From Humibacter albus DSM 18994 (GTDB lineage: Bacteria > Actinomycetota > Actinomycetes > Actinomycetales > Microbacteriaceae): a stretch of 64,000 bases of DNA. The stretch is from the NCBI RefSeq assembly GCF_000421825.1, contig NZ_ATXT01000011.1:62001-126000 (forward strand). Reading direction: 5' to 3'. The notes below the pieces were generated by a model. It made no database searches, was not told the DNA's origin, and was given only the letters and a program-made list of their open reading frames with translations. This document shows, in pieces, positions 46,349 through 56,349 of the stretch (positions within the stretch are counted from its first letter, which is position 1; the number at the start of each line of letters is the position of its first letter). The translations under genes were made by a program, and so were the position numbers.

Positions 46349-48097
46349 ATGAGTACGACCACAGCACCGGCTCCCGCGGCGACCACGCCGTCGCCCACGG
46401 CTCAGATCCTCGGCGGGACGAAGATCCATCGCAAGGGGAACATCCTCGTCAACTGGATCACTTCCACCGACCACAAGACCATCGGGTACATGTACCTGAT
46501 CACGTCGTTCGTGTACTTCTGCGTCGGCGGCGTCATGGCGCTGATCATGCGCGCCCAGCTCTTCGAGCCGGGCCTCCAGGTCGTGCAGACGCGCGAGCAG
46601 TACAACCAGCTGTTCACGATGCACGGCACGATCATGCTGCTCATGTTCGCGACGCCGCTGTTCGCCGGTTTCGTCAACGTGATCATGCCACTCCAGATCG
46701 GTGCCCCTGATGTCGCGTTCCCGAGGCTGAACGCGTTCGCCTACTGGCTCTACAACTTCGGCTCGCTGATCGCGGTGGCCGGCTTCCTCACACCGCAGGG
46801 GGCGGCATCGTTCGGCTGGTTCGCGTATCAGCCACTGGCATCCACGACGTTCTCACCGGGGCTCGGCGGGAACATGTGGTTCCTGGGGCTGGGCATCTCC
46901 GGGTTCGGAACGATCCTCGGTGCGGTGAACTTCATCACGACGATCATCACGCTCCGCGCTCCGGGCATGACGATGTTCCGCATGGCGATCTTCACCTGGA
47001 ACGCACTGATCACGTCGATCCTGATCCTGATGGCGTTCCCGGTTCTCGCCGCGGCGATCTTCGGTGCCGCCGCCGATCGCGTGCTCGGCGCCCACATCTT
47101 CGATGCGGCCAACGGCGGGGCCATACTCTGGCAACACCTGTTCTGGTTCTTCGGCCATCCCGAGGTGTACATCATCGCTCTGCCGTTCTTCGGCATCGTC
47201 TCCGAGGTGTTCCCGGTCTTCAGCCGCAAACCCGTGTTCGGCTACAAGACCCTGGTTTATGCAACGATCTCGATCGCGGCCCTGTCTGTGACCGTGTGGG
47301 CGCACCACATGTATGTGACGGGCATGGTCCTGCTGCCGTTCTTCTCATTGATGACAATGCTCATCGCCGTTCCGACGGGTGTGAAGATCTTCAACTGGGT
47401 AGGCACGATGTTCAGGGGCTCTCTGACATTCGAAGCTCCGATGCTCTGGTCGATCGGGTTCCTCGTCACGTTCACCTTCGGCGGGCTCACGGGCGTCATC
47501 CTGGCGTCGCCACCGCTGGACTTCCACGTGTCCGACACCTACTTCGTCGTCGCGCACTTCCATTACGTGGTGTTCGGTACTGTCGTCTTCGCCATGTTCT
47601 CCGGCTTCTATTTCTGGTGGCCGAAGTGGACGGGCAAACTGTTGAACGACACCCTCGGCAAGTGGCATTTCTGGCTGCTGTTCCTCGGGTTCCATATGAC
47701 GTTCCTGATCCAGCACTGGCTGGGCGTCGTCGGTATGCCCCGTCGCTACTACAGCTATCTGCCACAGGACGGGTTCACGTGGATGAACCAGGTCTCGACC
47801 ATTGGGGCCGCAGTTCTCGCGATCTCGATGATTCCGTTCCTCCTGAACGTGTACATCACGGCTCGGTCGGGCGCGAAGGTGACGGTGAACGACCCGTGGG
47901 GCTATGGACGCTCGCTCGAGTGGGCGACAAGCTGCCCGCCGCCGCGGCACAACTTCACCTCGATTCCGCGTATCCGCAGTGAATCGCCCGCGTTCGACCT
48001 CAACCACCCCGAGGTCGGCCTGCCGATCGGCGTGGGCCCCGGCAAGGATGCGCCGGAGACGGCCGTCGTGGAACTCGGCTCTGGAAAGGTGAAGTGA
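46349..48097 (+). CDS. ctaD: cytochrome c oxidase subunit I
   Basis: Catalytic subunit with low-spin haem a and the haem a3-CuB site. Twelve membrane helices. Haem and copper ligands: [20 protein letters not shown] (CuB His and the Tyr-His cross-link), [11 protein letters not shown] (two CuB His) and [11 protein letters not shown] (two haem ligands). 582 residues; ATG 46349, 13 bp after ctaC. Confidence 0.97.
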   Translation: MSTTTAPAPAATTPSPTAQILGGTKIHRKGNILVNWITSTDHKTIGYMYLITSFVYFCVGGVMALIMRAQLFEPGLQVVQTREQYNQLFTMHGTIMLLMFATPLFAGFVNVIMPLQIGAPDVAFPRLNAFAYWLYNFGSLIAVAGFLTPQGAASFGWFAYQPLASTTFSPGLGGNMWFLGLGISGFGTILGAVNFITTIITLRAPGMTMFRMAIFTWNALITSILILMAFPVLAAAIFGAAADRVLGAHIFDAANGGAILWQHLFWFFGHPEVYIIALPFFGIVSEVFPVFSRKPVFGYKTLVYATISIAALSVTVWAHHMYVTGMVLLPFFSLMTMLIAVPTGVKIFNWVGTMFRGSLTFEAPMLWSIGFLVTFTFGGLTGVILASPPLDFHVSDTYFVVAHFHYVVFGTVVFAMFSGFYFWWPKWTGKLLNDTLGKWHFWLLFLGFHMTFLIQHWLGVVGMPRRYYSYLPQDGFTWMNQVSTIGAAVLAISMIPFLLNVYITARSGAKVTVNDPWGYGRSLEWATSCPPPRHNFTSIPRIRSESPAFDLNHPEVGLPIGVGPGKDAPETAVVELGSGKVK

Positions 48098-48098
48098 C

Positions 48099-48524
48099 GT
48101 GAAGGTCTCTGCCGTCGTCTTCTGGGTCATCGCGGTGTTCTTCTTCGTGGTGGCCGCGATGTACACGATCTGGTCGTGGTACTACTACCCGAATCACGAG
48201 ATCGAGCCGGTCGGTACCGTCGCTCTGCTCTTGACCGGTGTGCTCGGGGCGTTCATCGCGTTCTTCCTGCAGCGCACGCGTGCGACTCAGAACGGTGTAG
48301 AGCTCCCCGAGGACCGTCCCGACGCGAACGTCGACGACGGCGACCCGGAGATCGGACACTTCAGCCCATGGAGCTGGTGGCCGTTCATGCTCGGGCTGTC
48401 GGTGGCGATCATCGCCCTCGGTATCGCGGTCGGCTGGTGGATCGTCCCGATCGGTCTCGGTCTGACCATTGTGAGCCTGGTCGGCTGGGTGTTCGAGTAC
48501 TACCGCGGATACTTCGCCCGCTGA
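48099..48524 (+). CDS. ctaF: actinobacterial cytochrome c oxidase subunit IV
   Basis: Small accessory subunit of the aa3 oxidase, with four membrane helices and a charged loop (ELPEDRPDANVDDGDPEIGHFSPWSWWP) shown here in two parts: ELPEDRPDANVDDG and EIGHFSPWSWWP, the latter a family signature. GTG 48099 begins just after the ctaD stop. 141 residues; a strong terminator follows. Confidence 0.92.
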   Translation: MKVSAVVFWVIAVFFFVVAAMYTIWSWYYYPNHEIEPVGTVALLLTGVLGAFIAFFLQRTRATQNGVELPEDRPDANVDDGDPEIGHFSPWSWWPFMLGLSVAIIALGIAVGWWIVPIGLGLTIVSLVGWVFEYYRGYFAR

Positions 48525-48547
48525 TCTGACAACGGAACTGTCTCAGG

Positions 48548-48583
48548 GCGGGCCGTCTTCCCATCGGGGAGGCGGCCCGCTTT
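48548..48583 (+). terminator. rho-independent terminator after ctaF
   Basis: Fifteen-pair stem between GCGGGCCGTCTTCCC and GGGGAGGCGGCCCGC (two G-T pairs), three-base loop ATC, then TTT. Confidence 0.8.
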
Positions 48584-49397
48584 GTGCGCCTACCGGGTGC
48601 GGCCTCTAGCTTGGCCTCCTCGCGTGTGACGCGGCGCTCCGGGATCCTGGCGTGCGGACGCGGATCCGCGGGATCCTCGCGGCCGTTGTAGCGCGAAGAG
48701 CGGGGGCCGCGCAAGGGGCCGGCCACGCCGGCCTGGAAACGAACGCGCTGGCCGGCCGCGGGCTGCAGTTCGTGATGCGCGGCCGACGCGTCGAGCGCAC
48801 GACGCTGGAGACCGTCCACCACGACGAAGCGAGCACGCGCCCGCGGGCACTGGCGATAGCGAGAACGGGCGATAGCGGGCAGCCGCGGACGGTACCTGCG
48901 CCTTTCCCATCGGCACATCCAGGCGAGGCCCTGTGCACCCAAACGACCCCGTCTACCCGGCTCCGCGTGCGCATTTCGGTGCACTCGCATTGCGGCGACG
49001 ACTCCTCACGTGGCAGCGCAGCCGCGGTCGCTCGCGTTCTTGTGGGGGCCAGCTGGACGCGGCGTGCGAATCGCGGAAGTTCGCGTGATACCCGCCCCTG
49101 CCTGCGTGCACCCCTGCCGGGCCTCACACGACGCCAGGGCTGGCTTTGTGCCGGGCCGCACGCGCCGCCGGAAGTGGCCCTGCCCAGGTTCGCGCACCGT
49201 CGGACCGGCACTTGTCGGGCCCGCGACGTGGACGGAGCCTTCGGCGACGTGCATGCCGTCCTGCATGCCTTGCGGATCGTCATGGGCGACGGCCTTGCAG
49301 CCGAGGCGGCTCGCAACCGGGGGAGCGTGCCGCCATGTCTTTCGCCCCGCGTGCGCGTCCCACTCTTCTTGCGATGACGCTCGGATGAAGATCGAGT

Positions 49398-49469
49398 CGC
49401 AGACGGCTTGGTGCATCTAGCCGCAGAAGGCTTGCTGCATCGAGCTGCGGAAGGTTTGGTGCCGGCAAT
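49398..49469. repeat. three tandem 24-bp repeats
   Basis: Units at 49398-49421, 49422-49445 and 49446-49469. The first two share CGCAGA-n-GGCTTG-n-TGCATC-n-AGC; the third is more diverged. On the minus strand one frame reads as eight-residue units of the type LLRLDAPS. Confidence 0.75.
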
Positions 49470-49693
49470 GAGGCTGTTGTTCGAGTTGCATGAGGCACGC
49501 GTGGCGAACTCGTCGAGGCTGCCCCGACGACCGCACGAAGCGGGTCTATGAAGCGGGATGCCGTGCGGGGGCGTCGGAGGGATATCGAGTCTCCGTACCT
49601 GAGCCGACCTTGCTGCGGCTGATGCAGGCTCCCAGTTCGTAGCGGACGGCGCGCAGGGGCGGTGGCGGTGAATGCACCAGGGGGGCGGGCCCG

Positions 49694-49753
49694 GGGGAGA
49701 CGAGCCGTGGAGAGACGAGCAGGGGAGAGACGAGCAGGGGAGAGACGAGCCGG
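49694..49753. repeat. four tandem 15-bp repeats GGAGAGACGAGCAGG
   Basis: Units begin at 49694 (diverged), 49709, 49724 and 49739; the middle two are identical and the last differs by one base. Translated, they would give ERRAG repeats on the plus strand or LLVSP/RLVSP on the minus strand. Confidence 0.8.
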
Positions 49754-49853
49754 GAGAGCAGGTTCGCCATGCCGGGGACGCAGGGAAGAAGGAGCGCTCG
49801 TGAACGGTGAGGGATGGCGCCGTGCGGCGAGTGGTTCGAGACCATAACGAATC

Positions 49854-49886
49854 GGGCGCCGCGCTCCGTGGGGGAGCGCGGCGCCC
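49854..49886 (-). terminator. terminator of the qcr operon
   Basis: Perfect 14-bp stem GGGCGCCGCGCTCC/GGAGCGCGGCGCCC with a five-base loop, 23 bases beyond the qcrB stop. A weak T-rich stretch follows on the minus strand. Confidence 0.75.
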
Positions 49887-49908
49887 GATGCTGGCGTCGG
49901 TTCAGGCG

Positions 49909-51516
49909 TCAGTGGTGACCGTGACCGGACTCGAGTTCACCCTTCGAGACGGGCTCGAGGCGGTCCTCGAAGAACCAGCGCGACATTCCAGCGCGGAATC
50001 GGTTGCCGAACGTGATCTTGCCGCGCGAGTTCGGACGCAGCATCAACGGCTGATATGTGTCGTAGCTCACGAGCCGCCACCGCTCGTACTCGTCGAGCGG
50101 CTGGTGCACCTCGATGAACTCGCCACCGGGCAGCTTGACGATGCGGCCGGACTCGTAGCCGTGCAGGGCGATCGAACGGTCCTTCTTCTGCAGAGCGATG
50201 CAGATGCGCTTCGTGACGAAGTAGGCCAAGATCGGGCCGACGATCAGAGTGACCTGCAGGGCGTGGATCACGCCTTCCATGGTCAGCTTGAAATGAGTCG
50301 CCACGATGTCAGAACTCGCCGCCGCCCACATGACCGCGTAGAACGTGACACCGGCGGCACCGATTGCCGTGCGGGTTGCCTGGTTGCGGGGCCGATCGAG
50401 AATGTGGTGCTCTCGCTTGTCACCGGTCACCCACGCCTCGACGAACGGGTAGATCGCCACGAGGATGAGGAACAGCACGAGGATGACGATCGGGATGATG
50501 ATGTACCAGACCCAGGTGTGTCCGAGCCACACGGTCTCCAGATGCGGCGGGATCAGACGGAGCATGCCGTCGGCGAACCCGATGTACCAGTCCGGCTGAG
50601 TACCAGCCGAGATCGGCGATGGGTCGTAAGGGCCATACATCCAGATGGGGTTGATGGTGAACAGCGATGCCATCAGTGCCAGCACACCGAAGACGATGAA
50701 GAAGAAGCCACCGGCCTTCGCGGCATACACCGGAAGGATCGGGTAGCCCGCCACGTTCTGCTGGGTGCGCCCCGGCCCCGCGTACTGCGTGTGCTTGTGC
50801 ACGACGACGAACACCAGGTGGAGCGCGATGAAGGCGACAACGAGCGCCGGGAGCAACAGGATATGCAGCGTGTAGAGCCGGCCGACGATCGCGTCTCCAG
50901 GGAATTCTCCGCCGAAGATGAGGAAGTTCAGCCAGGTGCCGATCACGGGGATGCCCTGCACCATGCCGGAGATGATGCGGAGACCGTTGCCGGACAGCAG
51001 GTCGTCGGGAAGCGAATACCCGGTGAAGCCCTCGGCCATGGCCAGGACGAACAGCGTGAACCCGATCACCCAGTTCAGCTCGCGCGGCTTGCGGAACGCG
51101 CCCGTGAAGAAGATGCGTAGCATGTGCAGGCCGATGGAGGCCACGAACAGCAGCGCCGCCCAGTGGTGCATCTGGCGCACGAGGAGGCCACCGCGGATAT
51201 CGAACGAGATGTTCAGCGTCGAGTTCATCGCCGCGGACATCTGGATGCCCTTCAGCGGGACCCAGGAGCCGTGATAGATCACGTCGGCCTGCGAGGCCTG
51301 GAAGAAGAACGTCAGGAACGTTCCGGTGATGAGGATGACGATGAAGCTGTAGAGCGCGATCTCACCGAGCAGGAACGACCAGTGATCGGGGAAGATCTTG
51401 CGGCCGAACTCCTTGACGACGGCCGAGATGCTCGTGCGCTCGTCGATGTAGTTCGATGCGGCGGCGGTGAAGCTCTGCTTCTTCGCCGTTGTCTCGGTGG
51501 CAGTCGTGGCGGTCAA
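49909..51516 (-). CDS. qcrB: cytochrome bc1 complex cytochrome b subunit
   Basis: Quinol-oxidising membrane subunit with two b haems. RQMHHWAALLFVASIGLHMLR and LLPALVVAFIALHLVFV supply the haem His pairs; the actinobacterial C-terminal extension after the eighth helix is present (535 residues). The start is TTG 51516, overlapping the qcrA stop by four bases, so the two are coupled; no ATG or GTG lies close. Last gene of the ctaE-qcrC-qcrA-qcrB operon. Confidence 0.95.
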   Translation of the reverse strand: MTATTATETTAKKQSFTAAASNYIDERTSISAVVKEFGRKIFPDHWSFLLGEIALYSFIVILITGTFLTFFFQASQADVIYHGSWVPLKGIQMSAAMNSTLNISFDIRGGLLVRQMHHWAALLFVASIGLHMLRIFFTGAFRKPRELNWVIGFTLFVLAMAEGFTGYSLPDDLLSGNGLRIISGMVQGIPVIGTWLNFLIFGGEFPGDAIVGRLYTLHILLLPALVVAFIALHLVFVVVHKHTQYAGPGRTQQNVAGYPILPVYAAKAGGFFFIVFGVLALMASLFTINPIWMYGPYDPSPISAGTQPDWYIGFADGMLRLIPPHLETVWLGHTWVWYIIIPIVILVLFLILVAIYPFVEAWVTGDKREHHILDRPRNQATRTAIGAAGVTFYAVMWAAASSDIVATHFKLTMEGVIHALQVTLIVGPILAYFVTKRICIALQKKDRSIALHGYESGRIVKLPGGEFIEVHQPLDEYERWRLVSYDTYQPLMLRPNSRGKITFGNRFRAGMSRWFFEDRLEPVSKGELESGHGHH

Positions 51517-52583
51517 TGACGCTCCCAGAAACTCGGGCCCACAGGCTCATGGAAATCACTCTGCGCGACGAGGTAGCCGTCGGCATCAACCTCGATGGGC
51601 AGCTGCGGCAGCGGGCGGCTCGCGGGCCCGAAGATGACGCGCGCTTCGTGAGTGATGTCGAACTGCGACTGGTGGCAGGGGCAGAGAAGGTGGTGGGTCT
51701 GTTGCTCGTAGAGCGCCACCGGGCAACCGACGTGGGTGCAGATCTTCGAATACGCGACGATTCCGTCGTATGCCCAGTCCTTCTTGGCGGGGGAAGGGTG
51801 CAGGTCCTTCGGGTCGAGACGCATGAGGAGCACCGCGGCCTTGGCCTTCTGGTTCAGAGCGTCTTCCTTGTCGTTCAGACCCTCCGGGATCACGTGGAAC
51901 ACGGAGCCGATGGTGACATCGGATGCCTTGATCGGAGTTCCAGACGGATCGCGCGTCAACCGCATCCCCTTGCGCCACATGGTGTGCGAAAGGAGCTTGA
52001 CCGGGTCTTCGTTCATCGGGCCGAGACCACGGAACAGCACGATGGCGGGGAGCGGGAATGCGACCAGCGCACCGATCAGCGAGTTGCGGATCAGAGTGCG
52101 GCGGCCGAAGCCGGATTCCTGGTCGGCCTGTTGGAAGATCTCGACCGAACGCTCGCGGGTCTCTTCGGAACCCTGGACGGGGTGACGGAGATCGATGCCC
52201 TCCTTGTCGTGCATGAGCGCCTTGGCCCAGTGCACCGCACCGAATCCGATCGCGAGGAGTGCGAGAGCCATCCCGAGGCCGATCGCAAGTGTGCTGACGC
52301 GCACATCGGAGATCTTGCCGGACTCGATCGGGAACGCGATGTACGCGGCGATCGCCCAGATGCTTCCGACGATGGACACGTAGAAGAGCGTGTAGACCGT
52401 GCGCTCAGCGCGGCGTTCCTTGCGGGGGTCTTTGTCGGTGATCCTCGGCCGGTGCGGCGGGAAACCGGGGTTCTCCGGGGCATTCTGAACCATCACCGCC
52501 GTTCCCGGGTCGCCGGGACGGTGGTCGACGGCCGACGAGGCGGCGGGCGTGATCTCCGTGCCGCCGTTATCGTCCTGTGCCAT
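51513..52583 (-). CDS. qcrA: cytochrome bc1 complex Rieske iron-sulfur subunit
   Basis: Carries the 2Fe-2S cluster that takes electrons from quinol. The cluster motifs CTHVGCPVALYE and CPCHQSQFD are intact near the C-terminus. As in other actinobacteria, three membrane helices (about residues 60-80, 95-115, 165-190) precede the soluble domain, against one in proteobacteria. 356 residues, ATG 52583. Confidence 0.95.
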   Translation of the reverse strand: MAQDDNGGTEITPAASSAVDHRPGDPGTAVMVQNAPENPGFPPHRPRITDKDPRKERRAERTVYTLFYVSIVGSIWAIAAYIAFPIESGKISDVRVSTLAIGLGMALALLAIGFGAVHWAKALMHDKEGIDLRHPVQGSEETRERSVEIFQQADQESGFGRRTLIRNSLIGALVAFPLPAIVLFRGLGPMNEDPVKLLSHTMWRKGMRLTRDPSGTPIKASDVTIGSVFHVIPEGLNDKEDALNQKAKAAVLLMRLDPKDLHPSPAKKDWAYDGIVAYSKICTHVGCPVALYEQQTHHLLCPCHQSQFDITHEARVIFGPASRPLPQLPIEVDADGYLVAQSDFHEPVGPSFWERH

Positions 52584-52628
52584 TGCTCTCCTTCTTGCTG
52601 CGCTCGTCTTCGATTCGCACGTCGCGCA

Positions 52629-53438
52629 TCAGTTCGATTTGGCCGTGATCCAGACCGTCAGAGCGACGATCGAACCCAGTCCGAAGATCCAGATGAAAAG
52701 GCCCTCAGCCACCGGGCCGAGCGAACCGAGCTCAAAGCCGCCGGGGGACGGATTCTTCTGGATGTATTGCAAGTACGTGATGATGTCGCGCTTGCCCTCG
52801 GGCGTGATGTTCCTGTCGTTGAACACCGGCATGTTCTGCGGACCCGTGATCATGGCCTCGTAGATGTGTCGCGCGGTGACGCCGTGGAGCGACGGGGCGA
52901 ACTTGCCCTGCGTGAGGGCACCGCCCGCGCCGGCCACGTTGTGGCACATGGCGCAGTTCACGCGGAACAGCTCAGCACCCTTGGCGGCGTCACCGTTCCC
53001 GTCGAGGTACCTTTCGTCGGGGATAGCCGCTCCAGGTGCGAGCGACGCGACGTACGCGGCGAGCTGGTCGATCTCTTTCTGGGTGAACTGGACCGGCTTC
53101 TGCTCGGCCTGCGGACCCTGCATGGCCATCGGCATGCGGCCGGTGCCCACCTGGAAGTCCACGGCCGCAGCGCCGACACCGATGAGGCTCGGTGCCTCGT
53201 CGGTGCCCTGGGCCTCCAGGCCGTGGCACGTGGCGCAGTTCGCCTGGAAAAGCTTCTTGCCCGACGCCACATCGCTGGAACTGGATGTGGCGGCATCCGC
53301 GCTCGAGCCCGTCGCGTTGAACGCGGCGTACGCTCCGCCGGTCAAGCCGAGTCCGATCGCGATGAGTGCGACGGTGGCCAGCGGATGCCGGCGTCCTGTC
53401 TTGCGCTTGCGAGCGTTCTTGTGCGTTGTCTCCCGCAT
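52629..53438 (-). CDS. qcrC: dihaem cytochrome c subunit of the bc1 complex
   Basis: Replaces a soluble cytochrome c and passes electrons directly to the aa3 oxidase in a supercomplex. Two haem-attachment motifs, CATCH and CAMCH, each in a class I cytochrome domain; Met ligands in GRMPMAMQ and NMPVFND. N-terminal membrane anchor or signal region (about residues 18-42) and a C-terminal helix (about 243-265). ATG 53438. Confidence 0.95.
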   Translation of the reverse strand: MRETTHKNARKRKTGRRHPLATVALIAIGLGLTGGAYAAFNATGSSADAATSSSSDVASGKKLFQANCATCHGLEAQGTDEAPSLIGVGAAAVDFQVGTGRMPMAMQGPQAEQKPVQFTQKEIDQLAAYVASLAPGAAIPDERYLDGNGDAAKGAELFRVNCAMCHNVAGAGGALTQGKFAPSLHGVTARHIYEAMITGPQNMPVFNDRNITPEGKRDIITYLQYIQKNPSPGGFELGSLGPVAEGLFIWIFGLGSIVALTVWITAKSN

Positions 53439-53463
53439 TGAGGTAGCCCTGCTCCTGATTTAT

Positions 53464-54093
53464 CTATTTGAGGACGTAGATGACCAGGAAAAGCCCGATC
53501 CACACGACGTCGACGAAGTGCCAGTAGTACGAGACGACGATGGCTGTCGTCGCCTCCTTGTCGCCGAACCTGCGCACGGCGAAAGCGCGACCGATGACAA
53601 AAAGCATCGCGATGAGTCCGCCGGTGACGTGGAGCGCGTGGAACCCGGTGGTGAGGTAGAAGACGGAGCCGTACGCGTTCGAGTTGATCGCGACGCCCTC
53701 TCCGACGAGGGTGGCGTACTCGACTACCTGGCCCGCCACGAAGATGGCGCCCAGTGCGTAACTCAAGGTGAACCACTCGACCATGCCCCACTGACGTGGG
53801 CTCCAGCCGGTGGATCGCGATTGGAATCGTTCGGCGGCGAACACGCCGAACTGGCACGTGAAGGAGCTGGCGACCAGGATGAGCGTGTTCGTCAGCGCGT
53901 AGGGAACGTTGAGATGAGCCGTCTCGGATGCCCAGAGCTGGGGTGAGGTGGAACGGATGGTGAAGTAGATCGCGAAGAGGCCCGCGAAGAACATCACCTC
54001 ACTGCCCAGCCACACGATGGTGCCGACCGCCACCACGTTGGGGCGGTTGATCGCCGGCGCCGAAGCCGATGGAGATATCGAGGTGCTCGTCAC
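53464..54093 (-). CDS. ctaE: cytochrome c oxidase subunit III
   Basis: Accessory membrane subunit of the aa3 oxidase, five helices, with [14 protein letters not shown] and the C-terminal [14 protein letters not shown], both family signatures. GTG 54093 is preferred: CATAAT on the minus strand lies seven bases upstream, pointing to a leaderless mRNA. ATG 54102 is in frame and would add three residues. The open frame running back to 55530 overlaps trpD in antisense and is not coding. First gene of the operon. Confidence 0.94.
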   Translation of the reverse strand: MTSTSISPSASAPAINRPNVVAVGTIVWLGSEVMFFAGLFAIYFTIRSTSPQLWASETAHLNVPYALTNTLILVASSFTCQFGVFAAERFQSRSTGWSPRQWGMVEWFTLSYALGAIFVAGQVVEYATLVGEGVAINSNAYGSVFYLTTGFHALHVTGGLIAMLFVIGRAFAVRRFGDKEATTAIVVSYYWHFVDVVWIGLFLVIYVLK

Positions 54094-54235
54094 GTGTCCC
54101 ATTATGGCCGATTTCGGCCCTTCGTTTTCGCATTCGGGCCCCGATCGGGCCCGATCAGGCGTTTGTCCGACCACAGACAGGGCGGTGCGCTGCACATGGG
54201 CCCGGGGCAGACACCCGACCTCTAAGATCGCAGAC
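54094..54235. promoter_or_regulatory. divergent ctaE/trpD promoter region
   Basis: Minus strand: CATAAT at 54106-54101, seven bases before the ctaE GTG. Plus strand: TAAGAT at 54223-54228, seven bases before the trpD ATG. Both genes therefore look leaderless. No tryptophan-rich leader peptide or attenuator-like hairpin was seen before trpD. Confidence 0.5.
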
Positions 54236-55285
54236 ATGGCGGAATCCCGAACCTGGCCGACGATCATCTCCACCGTGCTCGAAGGAGAGCACCTCAGCGT
54301 GGCCGAAGCGGCCTGGGCGATGGAGCACGTCATGACGGGGCAGGCGAGCGACGCGCAGTTGGCGGGCTTCCTGGTGGCCTTGCGCTCGAAGGGGGAGACG
54401 GTCGACGAGATCGTCGGATTCCGGGACGCGATCCTCGAGCATGCGGTGCCGCTGCCGCTCGACCCCATGGCGCTCGACATCGTGGGGACAGGCGGTGACC
54501 GTTTCGGGACGGTGAACGTGTCGACCACGGCGTCTATCGTCATCGCCGCGGCGGGAGTTCCCGTGATCAAGCATGGAAATAGGGCGGCGAGCTCGAAGTC
54601 CGGCTCCTCGGATGTGCTGGGGGCTCTCGGCCTGGACCTCACGATGTCCGCGGATCGCGTCGCAGAGGTGTTCGGCCAGGTCGGCATCACGTTCGCCTTC
54701 GCTTCGATGTTCCATCCGGGATACGCGAACGCGGCGGCCGTGCGCCGGGAACTGGGCATACCGACCGTGTTCAACATTCTCGGTCCGCTGATCAATCCAG
54801 CGCGGCCCGAGGCATCGGCCGTCGGTGTGGCCCAACTGGACAGAGTTCCCCTGATCGTCGGAGTGTTCCAGACGCGCGGAGCGACGGCACTGGTGTTCCG
54901 TGGTGACGACGGGCTCGACGAATTGTCGACGACGGGCCACAGCCACGTCTGGGAGGTCTCACGCGGCCTGGTGACCGAGCACGACATCGACCCGCGCGAT
55001 CTCGGCCTGCCGCGTGCCGACATCAATGACTTGCGCGGAGGCGACGCCGCCCACAATGCGCAGGTGCTGCGCAGCGTTTTGGCGGGAGAGAAGGGACCGG
55101 TGCGCGACATCGTTCTGCTGAACGCCGCCGCGGGTCTCGTGTCGTACGAATTGGCGACCGATCCTGCCAGCGGGCAGCGCAGCATCCTGGAGAGATTCTC
55201 AGACAAGTTGGGTGTGGCAGCGCAGGCCATCGACGCTGGTGCGGCCGCGTCCAAGCTCGATGAATGGATCGCCGCAGCCGGGTGA
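54236..55285 (+). CDS. trpD: anthranilate phosphoribosyltransferase
   Basis: Transfers phosphoribosyl from PRPP to anthranilate in tryptophan synthesis. PRPP-binding [17 protein letters not shown] and [17 protein letters not shown], then [13 protein letters not shown]. 349 residues from ATG 54236. Other trp genes are not adjacent; a solitary trpD next to ctaE-qcr is an arrangement found in several actinobacteria. Confidence 0.96.
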   Translation: MAESRTWPTIISTVLEGEHLSVAEAAWAMEHVMTGQASDAQLAGFLVALRSKGETVDEIVGFRDAILEHAVPLPLDPMALDIVGTGGDRFGTVNVSTTASIVIAAAGVPVIKHGNRAASSKSGSSDVLGALGLDLTMSADRVAEVFGQVGITFAFASMFHPGYANAAAVRRELGIPTVFNILGPLINPARPEASAVGVAQLDRVPLIVGVFQTRGATALVFRGDDGLDELSTTGHSHVWEVSRGLVTEHDIDPRDLGLPRADINDLRGGDAAHNAQVLRSVLAGEKGPVRDIVLLNAAAGLVSYELATDPASGQRSILERFSDKLGVAAQAIDAGAAASKLDEWIAAAG

Positions 55286-55310
55286 GCCGACCCGAGGAAG
55301 CGGGAGAGGG

Positions 55311-56306
55311 TTGAAGAAGCTTCTGAACGATCCGCGACGGTTCGTCGCGGACGCCCTGGCGGGATTCGCGGAGGCGCACGCCGACATCGTGCGCGTGCAG
55401 TCGTCGCCGGTATTCGTGACCCGCCTGCGGATGAGCGCCGGAAAGGTGGGGGTCGTCTCCGGCGGTGGCAGCGGCCACGAGCCGTTGCACGTCGGCTTCG
55501 TCGGCCACGGGATGCTGGATGCCGCGGCACCCGGCGAGATCTTCACCTCGCCCACGCCGGATCCGATTCTGGCCGCCACGCGCGAAGCCCACCAGGGTGC
55601 CGGCGTGTTGTATCTCGTGAAGAACTACACCGGCGACGTGCTGAACTTCGAGACGGCCGCGGAACTGGCCGCCATGGAGGGGATCGCGGTGCGCACCGTG
55701 GTCATCGACGACGACGTCGCCGTGCAGAATTCGGAGTTCACGGCCGGTCGCCGAGGGGTGGCGGGCACGGTGCTGATCGAGAAGATCGTGGGCGCGGCCG
55801 CGGAGCGCGGCGACGGTCTGGATGCTCTGGCCGACCTCGCGACGCGGCTGACGGCATCCGTGCGATCGATCGGCGTGGCGATCGGTGCGCCGACCGTGCC
55901 GCACTCCGGGAAGCAGAGCTTCGAACTCGCGCCGGACGAGATCGAGTTCGGCATCGGAATCCACGGTGAGCGCGGACGAGCCCGGGTCGGCATGGCGCCG
56001 GCTGACGAGCTCGCGGACCGGGCTCTCGAGGCGGTGCTGGACGACATTCCTCGGGAGGGCGAGCGGACGATCGTGCTCGTCAACGGCATGGGCGCGACAC
56101 CGCCCGCCGAACTGTACGTGGTGTATCGACGGATCGCGGAACGGCTACGTGGAATCGGAGCGCACATCGAGCGCTCGCTCGTGGGCTCCTACGTGACCTC
56201 GCTCGACATGGCGGGGTTCTCGGTTTCGCTGCTGTCGGTGGACGACGAACTGCTGTCGCTGTGGGATGCCCCGGTGCGCACGGCCGCGCTGCGCTGGGGA
56301 ATGTGA
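55311..56306 (+). CDS. dhaK: dihydroxyacetone kinase, DhaK subunit
   Basis: Binds dihydroxyacetone covalently through a His hemiaminal; here the residue is in IGIHGERG (about residue 217). Gly-rich phosphate loop [12 protein letters not shown] and [11 protein letters not shown] are typical. TTG 55311 begins [12 protein letters not shown], the normal N-terminus, with a purine-rich GGAAGCGGGAGAGGG immediately before. 331 residues. First gene of dhaKLM. Confidence 0.94.
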   Translation: MKKLLNDPRRFVADALAGFAEAHADIVRVQSSPVFVTRLRMSAGKVGVVSGGGSGHEPLHVGFVGHGMLDAAAPGEIFTSPTPDPILAATREAHQGAGVLYLVKNYTGDVLNFETAAELAAMEGIAVRTVVIDDDVAVQNSEFTAGRRGVAGTVLIEKIVGAAAERGDGLDALADLATRLTASVRSIGVAIGAPTVPHSGKQSFELAPDEIEFGIGIHGERGRARVGMAPADELADRALEAVLDDIPREGERTIVLVNGMGATPPAELYVVYRRIAERLRGIGAHIERSLVGSYVTSLDMAGFSVSLLSVDDELLSLWDAPVRTAALRWGM

Positions 56307-56349
56307 ACGGCTCCGCCGAGGGAGACGACGTGGAGGAGAAGAGGACGAG

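Larger units (their letters stand above)
48584..49853. other. 1.27-kb region without a supported gene
   Basis: Between the terminators of two convergent respiratory operons. Frames of up to about 240 codons exist on both strands (for example 48652-49377 plus, 48606-49316 minus, 49006-49416 minus), but all are rich in Arg, Pro, Ser, Thr, Ala and Cys, unlike neighbouring genes, have no ribosome site, and match no family I know. Two tandem repeats with periods that are multiples of three lie near the right end. It may be decayed coding DNA or an insertion relic; no transposase, tRNA or att-like repeat was found. Confidence 0.6.

Noticed and set aside
48652-49377. 241-codon frame in the ctaF-qcrB gap
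   Set aside because: No ribosome site, Arg/Ala/Thr/Cys/His composition unlike neighbours, no motif; competing frames of similar length exist on the other strand. Kept only as part of the unexplained region.
54103-55530. Upstream extension of the ctaE frame
   Set aside because: Antisense to trpD, Ser/Arg/Pro-rich; the subunit III family begins near 54093.
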